From: DATKEH01 sp035546355 | GTDB taxonomy: Bacteria; Acidobacteriota; Thermoanaerobaculia; Multivoradales; JAIOJS01 | Direction of reading: 5' to 3' | Assembly: GCA_035546355.1 (NCBI GenBank) | Contig: DATKEH010000083.1 | Location: 1-7,963 of the forward strand | DNA: 7,963 nt | In this document: positions 1 to 5,260 of the stretch, piece by piece | Layout: each line of letters opens with the position of its first letter | How positions within the stretch are numbered: the stretch's first letter is position 1 | The notes under the pieces: generated by a model | What the model saw: the letters and a program-made list of their open reading frames with translations, nothing else | What the model was told of the DNA's origin: nothing | The model's database searches: none | Program-made: the position numbers and the translations under genes

Positions 1-308
1 CGCAGGCGCGCGTCGTCCATCGCCGGCAGGTCGTCGAGCACCAGCGAGCAGGCGTGCACCAGCTCGACGCTGCAGGCGAGGTCGAGCGCCGCCTGGTGGC
101 GTGGGCCGAGCATCTCGGCCACCGCCAGGACCAGCACCGGGCGCACCCGTTTCCCCTGCCCGGTGAGGGCGTAGTGCATGGCGGCGTGCACCCCCTCGGG
201 CCGCCGCTCGGCGGGCGGGATCAGGGCCGGGAGGCGGGTCTCCACCTCGCGGCCGAGGGCGGCGAGATGCCCCGCCAGGTCGCGCTGGGCCCCGGCCGCG
301 TCAGCCGT
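1..308 (-). CDS. ispA: Polyprenyl synthetase (farnesyl/geranylgeranyl diphosphate synthase), N-terminal part, runs off the window
   Basis: Short-chain trans-prenyl diphosphate synthase. The family condenses isopentenyl diphosphate with DMAPP or GPP in the cytosol to supply isoprenoid precursors. The fragment gives 102 complete residues. It shows the conserved GQGKRVRP segment (about residues 50-57), the stretch VELVHACSLVLDD, and the first Asp-rich motif DDLPAMDD (residues 92-99), whose DDxxxxD spacing is typical of bacterial FPP/GGPP synthases. The second Asp-rich motif lies beyond the window. No ATG, GTG or TTG stands at the expected N-terminus. The chosen start is ACG at 308-306, 5 nt after GGAGG at 318-314, giving MADAAGAQRDL and an N-terminus of normal length (44 residues to the Met before HYAL). 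Alternatives are GTG at 245 or ATG at 179, which would remove 21 or 43 residues. It follows the STAS gene by about 10 nt, so is probably co-transcribed. Whether the product is C15 or C20 is unknown. The family call is firm; the start is uncertain. Confidence 0.88.
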
Positions 309-313
309 CGCAA

Positions 314-318
314 CCTCC
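314..318 (-). promoter_or_regulatory. Shine-Dalgarno GGAGG preceding the prenyl synthase ACG start
   Basis: A perfect GGAGG directly follows the TGA of the STAS gene on the minus strand. Five bases (TTGCG) separate it from ACG at 308-306, which is in frame with the prenyl synthase. No standard start codon in that frame lies within reach of it, so this site decides the start call. It may let ribosomes finishing the STAS gene re-initiate. Confidence 0.7.
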
Positions 319-654
319 TCAGAACGAGGCGATCGCCTCGCGCTCGTCGTCGTGGACCTCGAAGACGGTGATGAGCTGGGTGATCTGCAGGATGTCGTTG
401 ACCTTCGGCGGCAGGTTTAGCAGCTTCAGCCTGCCGCCCCGGTTGGCCACGGTGGTGTAGGCGCTGACCAGCTCGCCAACGCCGGCCGAGTCGATGGTCG
501 ACACCTCTTCGAGGTTGACGAGGATCTTCAGGGAACCGGAAGACAGGGCGGTCTGCACCGCGTCCCGCACGGCCACGTCGCCCACGCCGATGGTGATCTT
601 GCCCGAAACGTCGAGGATCGTGACGTCCCCCTCCTGCCGCTCGCTGATGTTCAT
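319..654 (-). CDS. STAS-domain anti-sigma factor antagonist (RsbV/SpoIIAA family)
   Basis: A 111-residue, single-domain STAS protein of usual family length. In partner switching the unphosphorylated antagonist binds an RsbW-type kinase and releases its target sigma factor; phosphorylation by the kinase on a conserved Ser ends the interaction. The start (MNISERQEGDVTILDVSGKI) leads into the first strands. STIDSAGVGELV at about residues 52-63 holds the phosphorylation signature, with Ser56 (D55-S56-A57-G58) at the position of the phosphoserine of SpoIIAA. The ATG at 654 overlaps the stop of the upstream kinase gene by 4 nt (ATGA), and GGAGG lies 7 nt before it, so translation is probably coupled and stoichiometric with its partner. 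No sigma factor or PP2C/SpoIIE-type phosphatase is in the window, so the final target is not visible. A longer frame continuing upstream to 1134 is a shadow of the kinase gene. Confidence 0.93.
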   Translation of the reverse strand: MNISERQEGDVTILDVSGKITIGVGDVAVRDAVQTALSSGSLKILVNLEEVSTIDSAGVGELVSAYTTVANRGGRLKLLNLPPKVNDILQITQLITVFEVHDDEREAIASF

Positions 655-1118
655 CCGCTTGCCTCCTCCTCGGCGCCGCGGGCGGCGCCCGCGTCGGTTA
701 TCCGCTTGCGCAGGGTGACCTCGGTCCCACCTGCAGGTCCGAACGAGTACTCCACCTGGTCCATCAGGTTCCGCATGTAGAAGATACCGCGCCCGCCCGG
801 CTGCAGCAGGTTCTCCGGCGCCAGCGGATCGCGAATACCCGTGGGGTCGAAGCCGCCCCCCTCGTCCTTCACCTTCACCACCACCGTGCCCTCCTCCACC
901 CGCAACAGCACCTCCACCCGCTTCTCCGGGTCGGCGGCGTTGCCGTGCTTGATGGCATTGGCAACCGCCTCGCGCACCGCCAGGCCGATCCAGTGGCGCG
1001 TGTCGCCGTCGAGGTCCAGACGCGACAACAGATCCTCCACCACCGCCTGCACCAGCTCGATGTTCTCGAACCGGCTGGCGACGGCGAGAAAGGCCTGGGG
1101 CTCTGCCGCGCTGGACAT
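651..1118 (-). CDS. Anti-sigma factor / serine-protein kinase, RsbW-like GHKL ATPase
   Basis: A 155-residue single-domain HATPase_c protein of the RsbW/SpoIIAB type. Such proteins sequester a sigma factor and phosphorylate a STAS antagonist. The Bergerat ATP-binding boxes are in order: the N box AVREAVANAIKHGN around residues 47-60 (Glu50, Asn54, His58), the G1 box DEGGGFDP at 85-92, and the G2 box GGRGIFYMRNLMD at 108-120. All residues expected for nucleotide binding are present, so it should be an active kinase. The C-terminal 15 residues are Ala/Glu/Gly-rich and look disordered. ATG at 1118 gives the usual N-terminus; no strong Shine-Dalgarno is visible. It lies 17 nt after the CPBP protease gene and overlaps the STAS gene by 4 nt, which makes that protein the obvious substrate. 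The sigma factor or other output it controls is not in the window. Confidence 0.93.
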   Translation of the reverse strand: MSSAAEPQAFLAVASRFENIELVQAVVEDLLSRLDLDGDTRHWIGLAVREAVANAIKHGNAADPEKRVEVLLRVEEGTVVVKVKDEGGGFDPTGIRDPLAPENLLQPGGRGIFYMRNLMDQVEYSFGPAGGTEVTLRKRITDAGAARGAEEEASG

Positions 1119-1135
1119 CGCGAGGCGGGAGCATA

Positions 1136-1990
1136 TCAGCCCATGCCCACCAGGGGTGCGAGCTCGCGGCTGCCGCCGCTATGCCACTGTTCGAGCGCCC
1201 ATGGGATGACCAACAGCAGCTGCACCGCGTCGAACAGGAAGTGGGCGGCGATGGCCGCCCACACCGACTGCCTCCACAGGGTGAGAGTGGCGAAGTAGAG
1301 CGACAGCAGGGTGATGCCGACGAGCATGAACGGCTGGTCGTAGGCGAGGTGCGCGAGGACGAACAGCAGGGTCGACAGAGCCACTCCGACGCGCGGCTGC
1401 AGAAAGCCGCGGAAGAAGACCTCCTCCACCACCCCCGCCGACAGCGCGATCAACAGGCGCACGCCGATCGGCATGGCGGCGATCCACACGATCATCGCCG
1501 GGGGCTCTGCGGGGAGCAGCGTCTCTCCGCCCAGCAGGAACAGCAGGCCCACCACCAGCAGGACGGCGAGCAGCAGCACCGGCCAGATCAGCAGGCCGGT
1601 GCCGAGGCCGATGACGAGCTCCCGCAGCACGCCGCGCAGGCGCAGGCCGAGCTGTCGCAGGACCACGCCCGGGAACGACGTCATCGCTACCTCGCCGGCG
1701 AAGCCGAGCACCAGCCAGGCGGCCAACGCCGCCAGCAGCATGCCGTGCAGCAGGAACAGCTCGTGCGTGGCGACGGCGTCGAAATCGATCTGCAGCGGCG
1801 CCCCGATCTGCGCCAGGGAGAGGAACACCCCCGGGTACAGCACCAGGGCCACCACCATCAGCCCGCCTACCCGCCGCCACGGGCTGCGGAAACCCGGTGG
1901 CTGCAGCTGCCGGGCCTCGGTGAGCTGATCGATGGCCACCGCGCTCACCAGCGCCAGAGCCAGCGGCCCGGCGGCACGCAGCCAGTCCAA
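1136..1990 (-). CDS. CPBP-family intramembrane glutamic endopeptidase (Abi/Rce1-like)
   Basis: A 284-residue polytopic membrane protein with about eight hydrophobic segments. The C-terminal half carries the CPBP signature: EEVFFR (Glu189, Glu190, Arg194), FVLAH (Phe210, His214) and HFLFD (His250, Asp254). These match the catalytic and metal- or water-binding positions of the Rce1/Abi superfamily, which cleaves proteins within the membrane, including prenylated proteins in eukaryotes. Other bacterial members act in bacteriocin self-immunity or anti-sigma proteolysis, or are uncharacterised, so the substrate here is unknown. The start is TTG at 1990, two bases after the stop of the stress-protein gene. 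A purine-rich GGGAGAGG inside the end of that gene lies about 8 nt upstream, which supports this start and translational coupling. It is followed after 17 nt by the RsbW-like gene. A link between membrane proteolysis and that partner switch is possible but is inferred only from gene order. Confidence 0.88.
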   Translation of the reverse strand: MDWLRAAGPLALALVSAVAIDQLTEARQLQPPGFRSPWRRVGGLMVVALVLYPGVFLSLAQIGAPLQIDFDAVATHELFLLHGMLLAALAAWLVLGFAGEVAMTSFPGVVLRQLGLRLRGVLRELVIGLGTGLLIWPVLLLAVLLVVGLLFLLGGETLLPAEPPAMIVWIAAMPIGVRLLIALSAGVVEEVFFRGFLQPRVGVALSTLLFVLAHLAYDQPFMLVGITLLSLYFATLTLWRQSVWAAIAAHFLFDAVQLLLVIPWALEQWHSGGSRELAPLVGMG

Positions 1991-1992
1991 GC

Positions 1993-2484
1993 TCAGCGCC
2001 TCTCCCTGGGCTCCGCGGCCTCCCCCGGATCCTGGTCCGGGGGGGGCAGCACCAGCACCGGGCAGGGCGCGGTCCGCAGCACCGACTCCGTCGTGCTGCC
2101 CATCAGCGCCGTGCGCAAGCCACTGACCCCATGCCGCGCCAGGACGACGAGGTCGGCGCCGATCTCGGCGGCGACCGCGACGATCTCGAGCTTCGGCCGG
2201 CCGGCGACGACCAGCCGCTCCACCCGCACCTCGGCGGGGGCGTCGGCGAGCAGCCCCTCCATGTGGGCCAGCGCTTGCGTGCGCAGGGTCTTGTAGAACT
2301 CCTCGTCGGGGCGGTCCCAGGCGAACAGCTCGGGATAGGGGAAGGCGTCGTCGATCACCGTCAGCAGCGCCACCTCGGCGCCGGCGGCCGCCGCCATCCT
2401 CACCCCGTACTGGAGGGCGCGTCTGGAGTCGTCGGAGAAGTCGATAGGGATGAGGACTTTGCGATACGGCAACTGGAGTGTCAT
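1993..2484 (-). CDS. Universal stress protein (UspA family), single domain
   Basis: A 163-residue cytosolic protein with one Usp alpha/beta domain. The start, PYRKVLIPIDFSDDSRRAL, holds strand 1 and the conserved Asp15; AGAEVALLTVID is strand 2. The nucleotide loop reads A116-RH-G119, nine residues, G129-S130, followed by VLRTAPCPVLVL, the usual family ending. The first Gly of the Gx2Gx9G(S/T) ATP-binding motif is therefore Ala, so ATP binding may be altered. About 18 C-terminal residues (Pro/Glu/Arg-rich) extend beyond the domain. ATG at 2484 was chosen because GGAG lies 10 nt upstream and it gives the standard N-terminus. ATG at 2523 would add 13 residues and has no ribosome site. It is the first gene of the minus-strand operon and divergent from the subtilase gene. 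Its role is probably stress survival, as for the family, without a specific partner visible. Confidence 0.92.
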   Translation of the reverse strand: MTLQLPYRKVLIPIDFSDDSRRALQYGVRMAAAAGAEVALLTVIDDAFPYPELFAWDRPDEEFYKTLRTQALAHMEGLLADAPAEVRVERLVVAGRPKLEIVAVAAEIGADLVVLARHGVSGLRTALMGSTTESVLRTAPCPVLVLPPPDQDPGEAAEPRERR

Positions 2485-2551
2485 CGGGATAGCGCTCCGG
2501 GCGGTCGTCGATGCGGCGGTCATGCTAGCAAAGAAGGCCGGGAGAGGCTCG

Positions 2552-2557
2552 TATAAT
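2552..2557 (+). promoter_or_regulatory. Candidate -10 box TATAAT for the subtilase gene (probable leaderless transcript)
   Basis: A perfect TATAAT in otherwise very G+C-rich DNA, 8 nt before the protease ATG, which places the transcription start at or next to that ATG. No TTGACA-like -35 box is visible 16-18 nt upstream. The box also contains an in-frame TAA (2554-2556) that rules out any earlier start for the protease. The purine-rich GGGAGAGG at 2540-2547 is 18 nt from the ATG, too far for a normal Shine-Dalgarno. Confidence 0.5.
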
Positions 2558-2565
2558 CGCCGCCC

Positions 2566-4077
2566 ATGAAGCACTGGAGATGGACTTCGGCGCCCCTCGC
2601 AGTCGCCCTCGCCGCCGCGGCCCTGCTGGTGGTACCCCTGACGGGCGCTCCGATCGTCGACGGCTCCGACCGCACGCCGCGCGTCGAGGGCGACTTCGCG
2701 CTGCCGCCGGCCGCCGACGGCGGCACTGAGGGGCTGCGGCCCCGGCCACCGCGGGCGCCTGCGGCGCCCTTCGAGCCGCTTCCGGTACCGTCGGTGGCGC
2801 CCTCCACTCGCGGCGCGGTGCGCCATCAGGTAGTGGTTCGCTTCCGGGACGAAGTGCCGACCGGCGAACGCGCGGCGCGCGTCGCCGCCCTCGGGGGCGG
2901 CACCTATCGGCCGTCCCGGTTCGCCCCCTTCGCCCGCGTCGCCGTGCCGACGGGTACCGAGCCCGGGCACCTCGCCGCGGCGCTCGCCGCCGACCCGGGA
3001 GTGGCCTGGGCGGAGGTGGACCACTGGTGCCGCGCCGCACACCTGACGGTGCGGCCGGCGGCGTCGTTCGACGACCCGCTGCTCCCCAGGCAGTGGACCC
3101 ATGAGCGGATCCGTCTGCTGTCGGCGTTCGACCACAACCCCCTGCTGGGGGCGGGCGTGGTCGTCGCCGTGATCGACACCGGGGTCGCCTACGGCAACGG
3201 CGGCAGCTACCCGACGCGCCGCGGCGTCGACCTCGAGGGCACGGCGTTCGTCCCCGGTTGGGATTTCGTCGACGGAGATCCGGAAGCCTTCGACCTCGGC
3301 GTCGGGATCGACGACGACGAGCCGTTCGCGTCCCCGCGCTTCGGACACGGCACCTTCGCCGCCGCCCAGGTCGCGGCGGTGGCGGGCAATGGCGTCGCCG
3401 GCATCGGCACCGCCCCTCGCGCCGCGATCATGCCGGTTCGGGTCCTGGGGATCGACGGCTTCGGAGTGTTCAGCGACGTCGCCGAGGGCATCCACTTCGC
3501 CGTGGCCCGCGGCGCCAAGGTGATCAACATGAGCCTGGGCGGCAAAGAGGGGACCTCCGCCCTCGAGGAGGCAGTGCGGGCAGCGCACGCGGCGGGCGTC
3601 GTGCTGGTGGCGGCAGCCGGCAACGAGGCCACCGCGCCGGATTTCCCTGGCGACGTGTCGTTCCCGGCGCGCTACCCCCAGGTGCTGGCGGTGGGGGCGA
3701 CCAACTTCGCCGACGATCGCGCCAGCTACTCCAACACCGGACCGCAGCTCGACCTGATGGCCCCGGCCGGTGACGGCCTCGAGGAGGTGCGACCGGGGAT
3801 TCGCGACGGCGCGCTGTCGACCAGCTTCCTCTTCGATCCGCTCGACAGGAGCGAGATCTACGGCGCCTTCTGGTCGACCGGCACCTCCTTTGCCGTGCCC
3901 CAGGTGGCGGGTGTCGCCGCGCTGCTGATCTCGCTCGGGGTCACCGACCCGGACGCCGTACGCCTGCTGCTGCTCGAGCGCACCCGCGACCTCGGCACTC
4001 CCGGCTTCGACACCGAGTTCGGGGCCGGTCTGCTCGATGCCCTCGAGTCGCACCACGGCCTGGGATTCAGCCTGTGA
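2566..4077 (+). CDS. Secreted subtilisin-like serine protease (peptidase S8)
   Basis: A 503-residue preproenzyme. Residues 1 to about 28 form a signal peptide (MKHWRWTSAPLAVALAAAAL, then a hydrophobic core), so it is exported. A Pro/Ala-rich stretch (about 45-80) precedes a propeptide-like module at about 85-155 (HQVVVRFRDEVPTGERAARV), resembling the inhibitory prodomains of fervidolysin-type subtilases. The catalytic domain carries Asp204 (AVIDTG), His261 (FGHGTFAA), the oxyanion Asn353 (AAAGNEA) and the nucleophile Ser441 (STGTSFAVPQVAG), so the triad is complete. An Asp-rich insertion (GIDDDEP) between Asp204 and His261 could bind calcium; this is inference. The protein ends soon after the domain, with no C-terminal sorting module. 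ATG at 2566 is the first possible start because TAA lies four codons upstream in frame. It is probably leaderless. Its stop overlaps the barrel gene start by 4 nt. It likely degrades peptides in the periplasm or outside the cell; the substrate is unknown. Confidence 0.96.
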   Translation: MKHWRWTSAPLAVALAAAALLVVPLTGAPIVDGSDRTPRVEGDFALPPAADGGTEGLRPRPPRAPAAPFEPLPVPSVAPSTRGAVRHQVVVRFRDEVPTGERAARVAALGGGTYRPSRFAPFARVAVPTGTEPGHLAAALAADPGVAWAEVDHWCRAAHLTVRPAASFDDPLLPRQWTHERIRLLSAFDHNPLLGAGVVVAVIDTGVAYGNGGSYPTRRGVDLEGTAFVPGWDFVDGDPEAFDLGVGIDDDEPFASPRFGHGTFAAAQVAAVAGNGVAGIGTAPRAAIMPVRVLGIDGFGVFSDVAEGIHFAVARGAKVINMSLGGKEGTSALEEAVRAAHAAGVVLVAAAGNEATAPDFPGDVSFPARYPQVLAVGATNFADDRASYSNTGPQLDLMAPAGDGLEEVRPGIRDGALSTSFLFDPLDRSEIYGAFWSTGTSFAVPQVAGVAALLISLGVTDPDAVRLLLLERTRDLGTPGFDTEFGAGLLDALESHHGLGFSL

Positions 4078-4748
4078 GGCGGCCGCAGCGGCGCGTCGGC
4101 GGTGCTCTCGCCGCCCTGCTGCCCCTGGTGCTGGGGGCAAGCGCCGCGGCGCAGCAGCGGCCCGTCGCGGCCGAGGAGCCAGCGCTGGAAGCGCGATCCC
4201 ACCGCCGCGGAGCGGTCGCCGTGGGGCTGGGCGTCGGCGTCTTCGAGATGACCAACGCCGCCGACAGCTGGGACGCCGTCTTCGACGGCCCGATGACCTC
4301 CTTCGGGCTCTACCTCGAGGTGGGCCTCGCCCGGCGCTGGCTGGCGACGCTGGCGGCCGATTGGGGCACTGCCGACGGCGAGCAGGTCCTCCTCACCGAC
4401 CCGCCGCAGCCCACCGGCGTCGACGTCTCCCTCGACTACGAGCCCATCCACCTCACCCTGGGTTGGGTCGCCTGGGCGCGGGAGCGGTGGCGGCTCCACC
4501 TCGGCCTGGGACCGACGGTCGTGCGCTGGTCGGAGGCGGCCGGCCCCCGCAGCCGCTCGGCGACCGACTACGGCGGGCACGCTCTGGTCGGCCTGCGCCG
4601 GGAGGTGGGCCGGTTCAGCCTCGGCGGCGACCTGCGCTGGTCCGCCATCCCGGACGCGGTCGGCGACGGCGGGGTCAGCGAGTACTTCGGCGAGGACGAC
4701 ATCGGCGGCCTCGGCCTGACGCTGCTGGGCGCCTACAGGCTGCGCTGA
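4074..4748 (+). CDS. Putative outer-membrane beta-barrel protein, hypothetical
   Basis: A 224-residue exported protein that I do not recognise as a named family. Residues 1 to about 26 form a signal peptide with an Arg-rich start, a hydrophobic core and an ASAAA-QQ cleavage region. The mature part is built of short alternating hydrophobic/polar segments rich in Gly and aromatics (AVAVGLGVGVFEM, SFGLYLEVGL, LHLGLGPTVV, HALVGLRREVG, FSLGGDLRWS, LGLTLLGAYRLR), the pattern of a small 8-10-strand outer-membrane barrel such as OmpA/OmpW-like proteins. It ends in Arg rather than the usual terminal Phe/Trp, so BAM recognition may differ or the barrel call may be wrong. The start is GTG at 4074, which overlaps the protease stop (GTGA) and implies translational coupling. 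Linkage to a secreted protease suggests a shared envelope role, but no specific function can be assigned. Confidence 0.75.
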   Translation: MRRPQRRVGGALAALLPLVLGASAAAQQRPVAAEEPALEARSHRRGAVAVGLGVGVFEMTNAADSWDAVFDGPMTSFGLYLEVGLARRWLATLAADWGTADGEQVLLTDPPQPTGVDVSLDYEPIHLTLGWVAWARERWRLHLGLGPTVVRWSEAAGPRSRSATDYGGHALVGLRREVGRFSLGGDLRWSAIPDAVGDGGVSEYFGEDDIGGLGLTLLGAYRLR

Positions 4749-4787
4749 CCCCCTGACCGCTCGTCGGGGGGGGCTCCGTCCCCGCCC

Positions 4788-4809
4788 GGGCCGGCGCGGA
4801 GGGCGGCCC
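4788..4809. other. G+C-only inverted repeat between convergent genes, possible terminator hairpin
   Basis: GGGCCG at 4788-4793 and CGGCCC at 4804-4809 can form a perfect 6-bp stem with a 10-nt loop, in the 96-bp gap between two genes that face each other. A second, weaker pairing (CGGGG 4765-4769 with CCCCG 4780-4784) lies just upstream, next to a run of eight G. Neither is followed by a T tract, so this is not a classical Rho-independent terminator. In DNA this G+C-rich, such repeats also arise by chance. Confidence 0.25.
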
Positions 4810-4844
4810 CTACCGCGGATCGTGGCGGGCGGGGGCGGCGCCGC

Positions 4845-5114
4845 TCATCGCCGATGCCGCATGCGGTAGTGCCGCAGCTGACTGATCGCCCCGGTCAGGC
4901 GCGACAGCCGGCGGTTCTTGTTCTGCAGCGCGGGGATGTCCTCCAGGGGGGGTTGCTCGCTGCGCACTTCCCGCAGCAGCTTCTCCATCTCAAAGGCGAG
5001 CTTGTCCATCTCGCCGGCCTGCAGCCGGCTGAAGGTGCGCTCGTTCACCAGGATGAACCCCTGGCTGATCTGCTGGGACATCGCCCAGGCGCTGCCGCCC
5101 ATGTAGTTGCCCAT
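4845..5114 (-). CDS. Small hypothetical protein, 89 residues, unrecognised family
   Basis: I do not recognise this protein. It has no signal peptide or membrane segment and no Cys. Residues 1-11 are Gly-rich (MGNYMGGSAWA). Residues from about 12 to 52 look helical and amphipathic (MSQQISQGFILVNERTFSRL, then EMDKLAFEMEKLLREVR), compatible with a short coiled coil. A Pro-containing break (EQPPLEDIPALQ) separates this from a strongly basic C-terminal helix rich in Arg and Gln (NKNRRLSRLTGAISQLRHYR, ending RMRHRR). That suggests a nucleic-acid- or protein-binding adaptor, which is speculation. ATG at 5114 has no Shine-Dalgarno but lies 10 nt after a TACAAT box. In-frame ATGs at 5102 and 5081 also lack ribosome sites. 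Codon use, with G/C third positions and natural amino-acid composition, supports a real gene. It is divergent from the gcdH operon and convergent with the barrel gene. Confidence 0.7.
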   Translation of the reverse strand: MGNYMGGSAWAMSQQISQGFILVNERTFSRLQAGEMDKLAFEMEKLLREVRSEQPPLEDIPALQNKNRRLSRLTGAISQLRHYRMRHRR

Positions 5115-5124
5115 CTTTGGAGTA

Positions 5125-5130
5125 ATTGTA
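5125..5130 (-). promoter_or_regulatory. Candidate -10 box TACAAT for the small hypothetical gene
   Basis: On the minus strand, TACAAT at 5130-5125 is followed by ten bases (TACTCCAAAG) and then the ATG at 5114. This would start the transcript within about 0-4 nt of the ATG. It sits in a locally A/T-rich patch that is unusual for this window. No convincing -35 box is seen. Confidence 0.4.
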
Positions 5131-5185
5131 TCGAACGAGGGTCTTTCATCGGTGCCGAGCCCTCACCGCGCCCATCCGACCCCTG

Positions 5186-5194
5186 TGATACAAA
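5186..5194 (+). promoter_or_regulatory. Candidate extended -10 (TGATACAAA) for the gcdH operon
   Basis: TGA followed by TACAAA resembles an extended -10 (TGn plus TACAAA, one mismatch to TATAAT besides the final base). It would start transcription near 5200, leaving a leader of about 60 nt before the gcdH ATG at 5261. It faces away from the minus-strand TACAAT box roughly 60 bp to the left, so the 5115-5260 gap reads as a divergent promoter region. No good -35 box is visible. Confidence 0.35.
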
Positions 5195-5209
5195 CGTCGG
5201 GGACGCCGT

Positions 5210-5226
5210 GCCCCGCTCCCCGGGGC
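5210..5226 (+). other. Hairpin in the predicted gcdH leader
   Basis: GCCCCG at 5210-5215 and CGGGGC at 5221-5226 form a perfect 6-bp stem with a 5-nt loop. An overlapping alternative pairs GTGCC 5208-5212 with GGCAC 5227-5231. The hairpin ends about 20 nt before the ribosome site (GAGGAGGG, 5247-5254). It could be a leader structure or a chance G+C repeat. Confidence 0.3.
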
Positions 5227-5260
5227 GGCACTCACCCACAACCCACGAGGAGGGTCTGCG

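Noticed and set aside
655..1134. N-terminal extension of the STAS protein up to 1134
   Set aside because: It is the shadow of the RsbW-like gene; the ATG at 654 has GGAGG and gives a standard-length STAS domain.
1181..2296. Gln/His-rich plus-strand frame of 371 codons
   Set aside because: Antisense to the CPBP protease and stress-protein genes, with composition typical of the reverse of Leu/Ala-rich membrane coding sequence.
2524..4140. Very long minus-strand open frame (whole frame 1993-4140) covering the subtilase gene in antisense
   Set aside because: Only its last part is the universal stress protein. The rest is Arg/Gly/His-rich without motifs and arises from the G+C-rich third positions of the complete subtilase gene opposite.
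4749..4844. Strong Rho-independent terminator between convergent genes
   Set aside because: Hairpins can be drawn but no T tract follows in either direction, so only a low-confidence inverted repeat is listed.
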